A DNA stretch of 64,000 nucleotides from Microglena sp. YARC (taxonomy: Eukaryota > Chlorophyta > Chlorophyceae > Chlamydomonadales > Chlamydomonadaceae), in the NCBI GenBank assembly GCA_022414725.1, contig CM039465.1:43302560-43366559 (forward strand), written 5' to 3'. The translations under genes and the position numbers were made by a program. Under the pieces are notes generated by a model. That model searched no databases. It was not told the DNA's origin and worked only from the letters and a program-made list of their open reading frames with translations. Within the stretch, counting starts at the first letter, position 1. The number at the start of each line of letters is the position of its first letter. Shown here in pieces: positions 32,310 through 44,189 of the stretch.

Positions 32310-32397
32310 GTTTCCAACCAGTTGGGGGTCCGGTTAAGGATTGTGTTTTGGAGGGTTCAGACTCGACCTCTAACCGGACCCTTAACTGGTTGGAAAC
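32310..32397. repeat. 27-bp inverted repeat (hairpin)
   Basis: GTTTCCAACCAGTTGGGGGT.. at 32310-32336 pairs with ..TTAACTGGTTGGAAAC at 32371-32397, with a 34-bp loop. A further inverted match lies at about 34433-34466. Confidence 0.75.
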
Positions 32398-32860
32398 ATT
32401 CCACCAGTTAAGCAGCCTTTTGCATCTGGCCATGTCAGTTCAAAATGGGTCAACGTGGCAAATGCGCTCTGCAGCACTTCCTCGCCATTCGAACGCTGAT
32501 TTCAGCATCTATTCCGCTTCTTGTCGCTGCTGGTTGCCTCAGGATGATCAGTCCAGAATTGCGTGACAGGGACGGTGCCCTGCTGCTGCGAATCAATTTT
32601 GGTGAAACTGTGCGATCGATGATGAGTGTACGAGAAAATTGAAAATTTTAAAATTGAAAATTGAAAATTAGAACATCCAAGTAAGTCACACTGCCGGGGA
32701 CAGTTGACCCTACTAAGGACGTGGTTTTATCGACACCGGTTCGTAAGCTCACTTGCTCGAGGTTGGCAACGAGGCCCCTGCGCAAGGATGACACGCACAA
32801 ATCGAGAAATGGTTCCAAATTTTTGCCCAGTCTGGAGGGCGGCATGGTCCATACCCGGTC

Positions 32861-33115
32861 ATTAAGGCTTCGGTGACCGCAGTTCGAGCCCCGCTGCCGG
32901 AAGACGGCGGGTAGTTTCTCGAGTCCGACTTTAGGGCGGTGTTGTTTCACTGCTAGGACACGAGCCCCTTGTAATCTTTCTTTATTAAGGCTTCGGTGAC
33001 CGGAGTTCGAGCCCCGCTGCCGGAAGACGGCGGGTGGTTTCTCGAGTCCGACTTTAGGGCGGTGTTGTTTCACTGCTAGGACATGAGCCCCTTGTAATCT
33101 TTCTATCTTTCTTTC
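32861..33115 (+). repeat. Tandem pair of a tRNA-related repeat of about 123 bp
   Basis: Two copies (32861 and 32984) contain TTAAGGCTTCGGTGACCG, AGTTCGAGCCCCGCTGCCGG and end in CTTT(CTTT)n. The AGTTCGAGCCCC word resembles a pol III B box and TTAAGGC resembles a tRNA-Leu anticodon loop, suggesting a SINE. The 5' tRNA portion is only partly convincing. Confidence 0.45.
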
Positions 33116-33192
33116 TTTAAGAGGCGCGCGCCAACTTCGTGACGTCACCAGATCTAATTCAACAACCGAATTTAACCGTCCCTTAACTTTCT

Positions 33193-34283
33193 TTATAGCG
33201 GTTTTCATTTATGCTGTCAGTAGTCCGAATGTAGCTGTGTAGCTGTGTAGCTGTTTACGCCGGGTAGCCGGCGCCAAAACCGGTCAAATTGAAAACTCCT
33301 CGAGACAGAACTCCTCAGACTTTCGTTTTAGCGCTTTTCTTCCTGTGCCTTCTCCACTTCCGTTGCGCGGTATTCTCAAACCTGGGCCGCGCAAGTCCAA
33401 GCAAATACTAAGGGCTCCAGATCTAGCTGGAGCCAGGACCCCAACATCTGGCTCCCGCTCCTTGCTTGCATGCTGCATTTTGCGATTGCTACATGTCTGA
33501 TTAGCATTGTTTTGGGTTAGCATTTATGGCATACCGGAAGAAGCAGTCGCAATTCGCCAGTTCGAGTTTTGAGCCATAGCGAGTTACTAGCACCAACCCA
33601 GAGTCATTCTCGCTCTCTTAAGGCTTGCAGGTGCTGTTTGCAATTGATACGCCTCTCTGCAGCATCCTTCGCGGTGCGGGTATCAATTGACGCATCTTCA
33701 GCGCTCGCACTTAGTCTGTACGAGCTGTGAGCCATAGTGAGCCACTTAGCGAGTAGATGATGGCCACAGGCTTCCTCATCATGCTTATGATGGCTTCGTG
33801 TAACCCTAGCGCACTTGTTGCATTGTCATAGTTTAGCCATCGTATTTCATGTGGTTCCGTCACGCTTTGGAATTTCCAGCGAGGCTTCCTGCTTGGTGCG
33901 ATTATTAGCAGTCAGAGGTTACCCTGCTTCCGTGCTGCCCCGGCCCGTAGCCCTCTTGCAAATCAAACCCCTTGTTCCGTTTTTCCCCTGCGCAACCCAA
34001 CGCCTGCGTAGCCCTCGAAATGGAACACTCTCACGTTCATGCAACACTCTCACGCTCTCTTGTTTCCCCCTTGCACCACTCGCTCGCGAAGGTCGATAGA
34101 GTACGGACTGCGTTGCTTACAAATATTTACATCCATCATTCGTGATGAGAGGGGATACAATGAGAAGGCACAGGGAGAAAAGCGCTAATATGAAAGTCCG
34201 AGGATTTGACCGGTTTTGACGCCGGCTACCCGGCTAAACAGCTACATTCGGACTACTGACGACATAAATGAAAACCGCAATAA
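33193..34283. mobile_element. Non-autonomous element of about 1.1 kb with long TIRs
   Basis: About 33193-33355 (GCGGTTTTCATTTATG..GCCGGCGCCAAAACCGGTCA..CTGTGCCTTCTC) is inverted at 34162-34283. The arms span about 120 to 160 bp with small indels. No transposase frame is seen inside. Long TIRs and no coding content suggest a Mutator-like or foldback element; the superfamily is not assigned. Confidence 0.65.
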
Positions 34284-35000
34284 CGGCGGGGGGGTGTGTG
34301 TGTGTGGGGGGGGGGGGTGGTGGTGCGCCGTTGCACTAACCGGGACGGTTGGTCTCTAACCGGACCTCAACCTGATGTGTTTCCGACCAAACACCGGTTA
34401 GCGCCGAAAATAACGAATTTAACCGCCGCTTGGCCGGACCCTTAACTGGTTAGAAACAAGCTGTTGGTGGTGGACCACTGGTGGTGATCGGTCGCCACGA
34501 CACCAGCAGCTTCTCTCTAGAGGTGTAGTAGGCGTAGTAGGATTATCCCCGAGGCTCATGGAAAGAACGCTCGTGGGCGGTACATCACTGTTACAACTCT
34601 TCTAGGAGTTAGTTTGGGGTGGTGGTATGACTTGGCTTGGTTTGTTGGGTTCGTGGTTTGGGCTAGGCCCCGGCCCCTAGCCCTCCCACTGTGCCCAACT
34701 AACAACCCCTCTCCCACCCATCCTGGCCACCAGCCATTCCCCACACCTCCACCCCACACTGGCTAACTAGCCTCTTCCCCCCCTTTTTTCTTCCTAGGTT
34801 TGTTCCGAGTCCTCCACCGGGTCTTGCTCTGACTGGGCCACTCCCTAGGCCCTCCCCTATGCTCCTAACAAGGATGCACTCTCCCCACTAGAGGCCACCA
34901 TAGGCCCTACCCAAACATGATGTACTGCAACCTGATGGGTACTTGGGGAACATGTGTTCTCTTGCCCTGCTTTTTCAGGAAGCATTGGTCCAGCCTGCAT
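34284..35000. other. No gene seen
   Basis: G/GT run at 34288-34320, diverged inverted-repeat pieces (ACCGGTTAGCGCC, CCGGACCCTTAACTGG), then unique sequence without supported exons. Confidence 0.4.
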
Positions 35001-35030
35001 GAGTTCCTGTCTCGCAGGCAATTCCTATGA

Positions 35031-35283
35031 TTACACCACTGTGAGCCCTGCTAAGACAGCTAGCCTAGGCCTATTCCAATTAGGCATGATCACAATGCAA
35101 TCCACCTGCCCAGCCTTGATCTTGAGCAAGATCTCCAGCAGCAGCTGGAAGGGGCCGTTGATTAAGGCAAGTTCCTCCCCAGGCCGCCCCTTTTCTAACC
35201 CAGGGGTGCTGAAAGGCATCTACCCCCAGGCACCTTTCCCCCAATTGACCCATGTACCTTTGTGTTTGTCCCTCATGCAAACA
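35031..35283 (-). pseudogene. DIRS-like retroelement remnant (RT/RNase H end)
   Basis: On the minus strand one frame gives CLGVDAFQHPW and the next gives KIKAGQVDCIVIMPNWNRP. The GVDAF..W and C..V.PNW spacing is typical of the RNase H end of DIRS/Ngaro-type elements in algae and protists. A frameshift lies between the two parts. Family assignment is from memory of the motif pattern. Confidence 0.5.
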
Positions 35284-35321
35284 CGTCCAGTATGGGGGCC
35301 CTGTGTGCTGATAAATTCCAG

Positions 35322-36335
35322 ATTTTCAAGCACTCACAGTGCCGATCAATTCCATATTTCTAAGCACTCGCAGTGCCGATAAGTTCCATAAATTCAAGCA
35401 CTCATAGTGCCGATCAAATCCATATGAAAAAGCACTCGCAGTGCCGATAAGTTCCATGAATTCAAGCACTCACAGTGCTGATCAATTCCATTTATTCAAG
35501 CACTCACAGTGCTGCTCAATTCCATTAACACAAGCACTCACAGTGCTGATCAATTCCTTTTATTCAAACACTCACACTTATGATCAATTCCATTTAAACA
35601 AGCACTCACAGTGCTAATCAATTCCGTTTATTCAAGCGCTCTCAGTGCTGATCGATTCCATATATTCAAGCACTCACAGTGCTGATCAATTCCATTCATT
35701 CAAGCACTCATAGTGCTGATCAATTCCATCTAAACAAGCACTCACAGTGCTGATCAATTCCATTTATCCAAGCACTCACAGTTCTGATCAAATCCATTTA
35801 AACAAGCACTCACAGTGCTGATCAATTCCATGTATTCAAGCACTCACAGTGCTGATAAATTCCATTTATTCAAGCACTCATAGTGTTGATAAATTCCATT
35901 TATTTAAGCACTCACAGCGCTGATCAATTCCCCTCATTCAAGCACTCACAGCGCTGGTCCATTCACCTCATTCAAGCACTTCACAGTGCTGAACAATTCA
36001 CCACATTCAAGCACTCACAGTGCTGATCAATTCACCTCATTCAAGCACTTCACAGTGCTGATCAATTCATCTCATTCAAGCAATCATTGTGCTCATCAAT
36101 TCCATATATTCAAGCACTCGTGGTGCTGATAAATTCAACTCATTCGAGCACTCACAGTGCTGATCAATTCAACCTATGCAGCCATTCAGGCACTCACTGT
36201 GCTGATCAGTTCAACCCATTCAAGCACTGACAGTGCTGACCAATTCAACTCATTCAAGACGCACAATTCTGATAAATTCAACTCATTCAAGCACGCACAG
36301 TGGTTATTAATTCATGCACTCTTGATACCCCAACA
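35322..36335 (+). repeat. 34-bp satellite, about 29 copies, hairpin in each monomer
   Basis: Monomer CAAGCACTCACAGTGCTGAT + CAATTCCATTTATT. Each has the perfect inverted repeat AGCACT-CAC-AGTGCT, largely kept while the rest drifts. Confidence 0.92.
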
Positions 36336-36379
36336 CACCTTTGGTAGTGTAGGCTATTCTTGCTAACCCGTCAACAGGT

Positions 36380-38870
36380 ATGTCCCACTAATGGTGCCCA
36401 ACAACTTGCACCACGTCCGCACATAGTAACGATCTAACTCGCCCCACCTTACAGGCGTTTGACAACTTCTAACAGGGCTATACCCCCACAAGGTCTCCCA
36501 CTGCAAATTCTGGCTCCACCACTAATGGTGTCCAAAAGCTTTGAACAGTACTACAACTCTCCAAGGTGACAGACTGTTAATTCCAATAAACATGTCCAAC
36601 TGCTCCCAATAGGACTACACCTTAAAGGTGTCCTTCTAAGCAGCTCCACCTTAAAAGGGTGCCCATAGACTTATAACCAGACTGCACCTCTTCCAAGGTG
36701 TCCTACTGTAAATTATGGCTCCTCCAATTAAGGTGTCCAATTGCTCCCAACATGACTACACCTTCACAAGGTGTCCATCTAAGTGGACACACATTTAAGG
36801 TGTCTATAGACTTCTAATAGGACTACATCTCTCCAAGGTGTTATACTGCTTCCAACAAAGCTTGTCCAACTGCCTCCAACTGCCTCCAACACGGCTTCGC
36901 GAGGTGTCCTTCTAACCAGCATCACCTTACAGGTGCCCATATACTTCTAACAGGTCTACACCTCTCCAAGGTGTCCTACCGCACAATCTGGCTCCGCCAT
37001 TAGAGGTGTCCTACTGGTCCCAACATGACTACCCCTTCACAATGTGTCCTTCTAAGTGGACACACATGTAAGGTGTCCATAGACTTATAACAGGTCTACA
37101 CCTCTCGAAGGTGTTATACTACTTCCAACATTGCTTGTCCAAATGCTTCCAACAGGACTACACCTTCAGAAGGTGTCCATATAACCAGCTTCACCTTGAA
37201 GGTGCCCTTAGACTTCTAACAGGTCTACACCTCTCCAAGGTGTCCTTACACACAATCTAGCTCCACCATTAAAGGTGTCCAACTGCTTCTAATAAGACTA
37301 CACCTTCACATTGTTCTTATAACTGGACATACCTTTAAGGTCTCCATAGACTTCTAGCAGGACTACACCTCTCCAAGGTGTCCTAACGCACAATCTGGCT
37401 CCACCATTAAAGGTGTCCAATTGCTTCCAACAGGACTACCCCTTCACAGGGTGTCCATCTCACAGGACACACCTTAAAGGTGTCCATAGACTTCTAGCAG
37501 GACCACAACTCTTCAAGGTGTCCTAATACAGATCTGGCTGTACCATTAAAGATGTCCAACTGTTTTCATCAGCACTACATATTAACAAGGTGTCGATACC
37601 ATAATTGGCAGCATCTTTAAACAGTGTCCATAATAGGCTCGACCTCTCCTATGAGTGTCCTACAGCACAATCTGGCTCCGCCATAAAAGGTGCCCCCCTG
37701 CTTCCAAATGGACTGCAACTTCACAATAATGAACTTTTGAATGAACCCACATCAAAGGTGTCCAGACTTATATTAGGACTACACCCCTCCAAGATGTCCT
37801 ACTGGAAATTCTGGTTCCACCCCCATAGGTGTCCAACTGTCTCCATGTGGACTACACCTTACCTAGGTGTCCCTCTAACTGGCTCCACCATATAAAGTGT
37901 CCATAACTCCACCTCTACAGGTGTTTAGGCCAACCCTTCAACCACGCATACTCTTGAGGCCCCACCTCAATAGACATTCATGTCCTCCTTTTAAGAAACA
38001 AGTTCAGGCCCCACCCCCATAGGTGTCCAGGCCTATCCCATTTACAACCTTTGGCCCCGCCTCCTAGGTGTCCAGGCCTAAATCACCTATACCCTTAGGA
38101 CCCACCTCCTAGGTGTCCCTGCCTATTCCCCATACCACCCTAGGCCCACCTCCAAGGTGTCCAGGCCTATTTTACCTACAACTTTAGGCCCCACATCCAA
38201 GGTGGCTAGGCCTATTCCACTATCTTCAGCCCCACCTCCTTGGTGTCCCGACCTTGTCCATGTACACCATAGGCCCCACCACCTTGGTGTCCTGGCCTTT
38301 TTCACAAACAAAATTTGATAACCCATTGTGACCAGGCTCCACCTTACAGGTATGTTCCAATCCCTCTTCTTGACCCCACTGAGATCAGGCTCCACCTTAC
38401 TAAAGTGTCCCCTCACTCTTTTTAAACTCAAAAAGGGGTGAACACCACTTTAATTTGGTGTCTAAGCCCCCTCTCTTACTTTAAAGAGACCCAGGCTCCC
38501 CCTCATTTAGGTTTCCAGGCCCCCTCTTTACCCACTGGAGTCTAAACAAAAAAGCTCCCGCCTACTAAGAATGTCTAAGCACTCCTCTTTCCATTGAGTC
38601 CATGCTCCACCTTACTAAGATGTCTAAGCCTCCTCCTTAGCCGTTCAGGTCCAGGCTACACCTTACTAAGGTGTCTGAGCCCCCCCTCCTTAAACCACTG
38701 GGGTTCAGGTTCCACATCCCTTAGGTGTCCAAGCACCCTTCTTGAAAACACTTTTGTCTAGGCTTCACCTCTCTAAGGTGTCCAAGCCCCCTCCTTCAAC
38801 CCATTGGGGTCCAGGCTCCACCTCACTATGGTGTCCAAGCCCCCCCCCCCCCCCCCCCCCCCCCCCCACT
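36380..38870 (+). repeat. Diverged satellite built on ACACCTT..AAGGTGT words
   Basis: Higher-order units of roughly 130 to 140 bp, with TAGACTTCTAACAGG, CTACACCTCTCCAAGGTGTC and CTGGCTCCACCATTAAAGGT. Right of about 37900 it becomes GGCCCCACCTCC..GGTGTCCAGGCCTA and CAGGCTCCACCTTACTAAGG types. A C tract sits at 38840-38867. No coding signal. Confidence 0.8.
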
Positions 38871-38879
38871 TAGACCGGC

Positions 38880-39850
38880 ATATATTACCTACAACCTTAG
38901 GCCCCACCTACTTGGTGTCCAGGCCTATTCCACAACCTTAGGCCCCACCTACTTGGTGTCCAGGCCTATTCCATTACATTAGGCCCCACCTACTTGGTGT
39001 CCAGGCCTATTCCACAACCTTAGGCCCCACCTACTTGGTGTCCAGGCCTATTCCATTACATAAGGCCCCACCTACTTGGTGTCCAGGCCTATTCCACAAC
39101 CTTAGGCCCCACCTACTTGCTTGGTGTCCAGGCCTATTCCAATACCTTAGGCTACACCTACTTGGTGTCCATGCCTATTCTAATACCTTATGCCCCACAT
39201 ACTTGGTGTCCAGGCCTATTTCACTACATTAGGCCCCACCTACTTGGTGTCCGGGCCTATTCCACTACACAAGGCCCCACCTACTTGGTGTCCAGTCCTA
39301 TTCCACAACCTTAGCCCCCACCTACTTGGTGTCCAGGCCTATTCCAATACCTTAGGCTACACCTACTTGGTGTCCAGGCCTATTCCACTACCTTAGGCCC
39401 CACCTACTTGGTGTCCAGGCCTATTCCACTACCTTCGGCCCCACATACTCGATTTCCAGGCCTATTCCAATACCTTAGGCCCCACCTACTTGGTGTTCAG
39501 GCATATTCCACCACCTTAGCCCCCACCTACTTGGTGTGCAGGCCTATTCCAATAATTTAGGCCCCACCTACTTGGTGTCCAGGCCTATTCCACAACCTTA
39601 GGCCCCACCTACTTGGTGTCCAGGCCTATTCCATTACATTAGGCCCCACCTACTTGGTGTCCAAGCCTAAAACACAACATTAGGCCCCACCAACTCAGTG
39701 TCTGGGCCAAATCCACTACAATAGGCCCCACCTCCAAAGTGTCCAGGCCTATTCCACAACATTAGGCCCCACCTACTTGGTGTCCAAGCCTACAACACAA
39801 CATTAGGCCCACAACTTAGTGTATGGGCAAATCCACAACATTAGGCCCTA
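38880..39850 (+). repeat. 41-bp satellite, about 23 copies
   Basis: Monomer CCTTAGGCCCCACCTACTTG + GTGTCCAGGCCTATTCCACTA with a 41-bp period; CACC..GGTG can pair within the monomer. It shares the GGTGTCC word with the array to its left. Confidence 0.92.
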
Positions 39851-40763
39851 CCAACGTCAGTGTACATGCCTAATACAAATTACCCCCTCATTAACCCACG
39901 CACTGAGGTTTAGGCTCTGCTTAACCTTGGCTTCCAACCCCCCATCCCAAACCGCTGAGGTCAAGGAGCCCACCATAATAAGGTGTCCAATCTCCCGGGG
40001 GCTACTACCGGGGGTACTCTTTCTCACCTCAATAGATGTTCTCAAAGGCTGTTCCGCCACCTCTCCTATGCTTTCCAGCATCCTGCATGTATCGCTTGCA
40101 CATAATGATAAAGCAAGCGTCACACTTTTAAACTCTAAGTCTCTTCTACTTCTTCATATTTGAATGAAAAAAGATAGATGGTCTGACCAGACCCTAACTT
40201 CATTAAGCACGTACGAGCAAAGGGGAAAAGCAAGGGGCCTATTGGTGGTAGCAGAAAACACACACTTCAATTAAGGATGCTAAGGTCAAATCAACACGGT
40301 CAGTTTAGAACAAGACCGGATGGAGGGTGGGGGCTGGCAGTCAAACACACTAGCAAGGGCTAAACCAATAAGGCAAAGGACAGCGCAGGGACAGACAGGT
40401 CAACCTGGCTTTACCGGTCACCTCCCAGGCGCCTCCTCCCAACCCTGCTGGCCCTAACTGATGCACCACACCTGTCCCCTGAGTCCTACTTGAACTGCTC
40501 CCCCCTGAGCGAGTCCCTGTTCTTGCACCTCCTTCCTCTCTGCACCTCCTTTCTCTTTCCAAGCATAATCCGTCCATTCACTGCCTCAACACTTTCAGGC
40601 GTCCGAGCTTTAGCCATGCTCGATTTAAGTCTACCTCCTTGTTTCGACAAACCTCGCCCTATCGGCCGCGTGATGGACTTAAGTCGCCTCAACTTTAACG
40701 ACACAGCAACAATTAGACAGCAAAGCGCTCACCATTGCTTGTTGCCCTGCTTGTCCGGACCTG
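39851..40763. other. Unique flank, no supported gene
   Basis: Short frames only; no convincing splice sites. It ends at the outer border of the left LTR. Confidence 0.4.
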
Positions 40764-41111
40764 GTGTAACAGCTCAGGATGCTCCTTAGCAGCTTGGGGG
40801 TGATACTAGGGAACGCGAGGCGTGATGTGTGTTTACGTGTATGTTGATATGGGTGAACTAGCAGAACAAGTAGAGGGTTACCTTAGTAGGGGATGTAGAG
40901 AGTCAGGGAGCGAACGTCTTCGTGGTAGGAGTAGAAGGGTTCGTTCCGAGTAGCTCGTGTCTATGTGCGCAACGTGTGCGTTGTGAGAGATGAGGCAGTA
41001 CATAGGTATGGTACTGTATCATGTGCGTTCGTCACGTGGCTTACGGGTACGGGGTACCCGTATGCCTTGCTGGACGGCCAGAGTACCCGTGAAGGGTTCT
41101 GTACCGTTACA
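40764..41111 (-). repeat. 3' LTR of gypsy element 2
   Basis: 348 bp on the minus strand, starting TGTAACGGTACAGAACCC and ending CTGAGCTGTTACA. Followed inward by its polypurine tract (GGAGGGGGGG, 41112-41122) and CCGCATCTCTTCT. It forms a near-perfect inverted repeat with the next LTR. Confidence 0.85.
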
Positions 41112-41137
41112 CTCCCCCCCCTCCAGAAGAGATGCGG

Positions 41138-41485
41138 TGTAACGGTACAGAACCCTTCACGGGTACTCTGGCCTTCCAGCAAGGCATACGGGTACACCTT
41201 ACCCGTAAGCCACGTGACGAACGCACATGATACAGTACCATACCCATGTACTGCCTCATCTCTCACAACGCACACGTTGCGTACATAGACACGAGCTACT
41301 CGGAACGAACCCTTCTACTCCTACCACGAAGACGTTCTTTCCAAGCTACTCGACATCCCATACCTAGGTAACACTCCACCTGTTCTGCTAGTTCACTCAT
41401 ATCAACATACACGTAAACATACATCACGTAGCACGTTACACTAGATTAACCCCTCAAGCTGCTAGGAGCATCCTGAGCTATTACA
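41138..41485 (+). repeat. 5' LTR of gypsy element 1
   Basis: 348 bp, TGTAACGGTACAG... to ...GAGCTATTACA. Confidence 0.9.
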
Positions 41486-41486
41486 C

Positions 41487-41501
41487 TGGTAGCGGAGCTG
41501 G
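41487..41501 (+). other. Primer-binding site of element 1
   Basis: TGGTAGCGGAGCTGG directly follows the LTR; it resembles the complement of the initiator tRNA-Met 3' end (TGGTAGCAGAGC), the usual gypsy primer. Confidence 0.65.
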
Positions 41502-42275
41502 TTTTGTTCCTTAGGGACCTCACGCATACACATACGCACGCATACACATACTTACGCACGCATACGAATTTTCTTCGAATTAATCGCACCCACCAGGACA
41601 TCCTGTCAGCTTTCTGGCATTTGCTGCTCTGCTTTGGGCTGTCTGCCCTGACCTGTAGCTACGAGTACGTAGCGCCTGCTCTGTTCTCGCAGTGCTCTGT
41701 CCTGTCAGGTTCGCCCCGACCTAGGCCGCCTGCGACCTGTTTTGCATGGGCATCTTTTCCTAGCCTGCCCTGACCCTGTTTGGCCTACGTTCTCGATTCT
41801 AGCATTCACGTCCTGGCCTTCTGGTCATAGCTTCTAACGCTCTATTCACGAGTGGTATACTCGCAGCTGGATCAATAGCGCAGCATCGGCTCCATTGGCC
41901 ACCTCAGCCGTACTTGCTTTAATTAGGGTACTTCACGAGTCTGTCCTGTGGCTCTCCTTGCTTGCTGCATCTTCTATTGGTGCTGTCCACCTGCTATCTT
42001 GCTCATCCTGTCGCGCAATTCGATTCGTCGGTGTACTTCCTTGCTTGCCCTGTGGTCCGTGCCTTCGCAGAGCTAATCTCCCTCATCGTATTCTGGACGA
42101 ACGCGTCATTCACAGTTACGCTTGAGGCATTATCAGCTCGTTACGATCGCAAAATTTACTAGTCCCTGTGGCAGGTGATATTTTGGGCTTCTTAAGAGTT
42201 GCGAGTAATTCCCCTCTCTCTAGCCCACCACTCATCCCTGTCCAGCCTACTGACTTGTGCTGTTGCCTGTGTAGA
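41502..42275 (+). other. Element 1 leader, untranslated
   Basis: ACGCATACAC repeats, then sequence without a supported frame, before the gag ATG. Confidence 0.5.
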
Positions 42276-43300
42276 ATGGCCTCCCACAGAATTGCAACCC
42301 CAGGCACCGACGCCGCTGCTGAGCAGCCTACGACGTCAGTGGTCGACACCAATCCTGAAAGGATTGCGTCGTCTGACACTGAGCCCGACACGGAGTTCAA
42401 TGCGACGCAGGACGAGCCCGCCTCTGTCGACGCGCGGCCCTCTGATTCCGCCCGCCTCTGTCGACCACGACGCCCTCTGATTCCGCCCGCCTCTGTCGAC
42501 GCGCGGCCCTCTGTTTCAGTGGGCACGCTGCAACCTCTGGTTGCGGGCTTCACGGGTCTGGCGGCACCCTCGGGTGCGCCGATCGCGATCCCACCTCTGG
42601 GCGCTGGCGCTGGCGCTGGCGTTGCCCCCCGACGCCGCTGGCTCTGGCGTTGCCCCTCCGACGCCGCTGCTGTGCAGCCTCCGACGTCGCTGTCGCTGTC
42701 GCGTGTCGCCTACGACGTCGCAATCCCGAGGGAATCGCGTCGTCAGACACCGACCCTGACACTGAGCTCCCGGCGACGCAGGATGGTTCTGCCTCCATCG
42801 GAGAGCGGCCTTCCGTTTCCGTCGGCACGCTGCGACCTCTGGTCGCGAGCTTGGCCGGTCTGGCTGCATCCTCGGGTGCGCCAACAGCCACGCCCGACGC
42901 CGACGCTGACGACGCAGCCCACGCATCCCCCCAATTTGTGGGAGGCATGACGTCGCTCAAATGTCGCTCAAATCTCGTCGGCCACAGACCCCACTTAAAG
43001 CTGACGCCAGGACCTTCGGGCCTGAGTATGGCTTTCGGCCCCGACAGGACCAGGGAGCCTCTGACGTATGAGAATGATTTCTCAACGAGCGACGGGCTAA
43101 TACAGCCCGATTGACTCTGCCGGCGGGCCGTGTGCCCTTTTCCGACAACCTCAGCACAAGTTGCTACACGTGTCGCCCAATCGGGCACAGCACTCAGAAG
43201 TGTCCGACGCGTGTCCGACGACCTGGCCATATTCCGAGCGACAGTTTCATCCACTTGACAGATTTTGCCAGGTCATGGCCCGCCGTAGCCGCGCAATTTC
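42276..43300 (+). pseudogene. Element 1 gag, broken
   Basis: The ATG at 42276 opens MASHRIATPGTDAAAEQPTT. An internal direct repeat of about 200 bp (units IASSDTEPDTEF..SVSVGTLQPLV and IASSDTDPDTEL..SVSVGTLRPLV) lies in two different frames, showing a frameshift between the copies. A CX2CX4HX4C zinc knuckle, CYTCRPIGHSTQKC, lies at 43162-43203. The gag segment homologous to element 2 (EFGMPVSIANEFIYAH) is absent here. Confidence 0.65.
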
Positions 43301-43309
43301 TAGCCGCGC

Positions 43310-43500
43310 CAGGTCAGCCAGGTAGCCGCGCCAGGTCTAGCCGCGCCAGGTCTAGCCGCGCCAGGTCTAGCTGCGCCAGGTCTAGCCGCGCCAGGTCTAG
43401 CCGCGCCAGGTCTAGCCGCGCCAGGCCGCGCCAGGCCAGCCAGGTCTAGCAGCGCCAGGTCTAGCCGCGCCAGGTCTAGCCGCGCCAGGTCATGGCCCGC
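43310..43500 (+). repeat. 15-bp minisatellite in gag
   Basis: CGCGCCAGGTCTAGC-type units, about ten copies, with related longer units GCCAGGTCATGGCCCGCC on both sides. Confidence 0.85.
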
Positions 43501-44189
43501 CATAGCCGCGCAATTTTGCCAGGTCATGGCCCGCCTTAGCCGCGCAATTCCACGCAAATGCTCCTCAGCATTTCGCGACCCGATGGCACGCCATATCATA
43601 CAACAGAGGAACCGACTGTTGTGCCGATGCAGTCACCTGCGGCAGACATCCATTATGATCACGTCCGACCGCGTGGGTTAAATCGGAGTTTCGCAAGGTC
43701 CCCGACCTGACGACCCTCAAGCGACTGAATGTCTTCGCATGGGCTTGTCCGACGCTCTCCGTGCTCTTACGCCCGCTAGAAACGGGAACGTTGTCTGACA
43801 CGATGGAATATTAGTTCCACTACCTGCAGTGGGGCGAGGCGAGACAGAACGCCGTCGCAAAAGGGCAATGCCTTCACGGACCAAAGCGAAAGTCAGGAGA
43901 AAGGGGCAGGAATAATAAAAAATCATGTTACCCCCCTCCGACTTCGATTCGTTCTCTTCGCCGGGCATGAACCATCGACGCTGTTGAAGAGTTCAACTCT
44001 AGTCGACACAGAGCCCCAAGCTGAAGGATGTCGGAGAGTTGAACTCTCATCCGGCAATTGCCCATGCTTTCGGCCAACGGTAGTAATACCCCGGCTGGCC
44101 CTTTCGGGTGACAGAACACAGGCCGAGGGGGTAGACGACGTAGCGGTTCGCAACGACCGCAGACCTTCAAGCAGAGTGGATCGCCAGGG

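Noticed and set aside
34954..35382. 142-codon plus-strand frame
   Set aside because: It is the antisense of the DIRS-like remnant.
42116..43254. Arg/Ala-rich minus-strand frames
   Set aside because: Shadows of the GC-rich gag of element 1.
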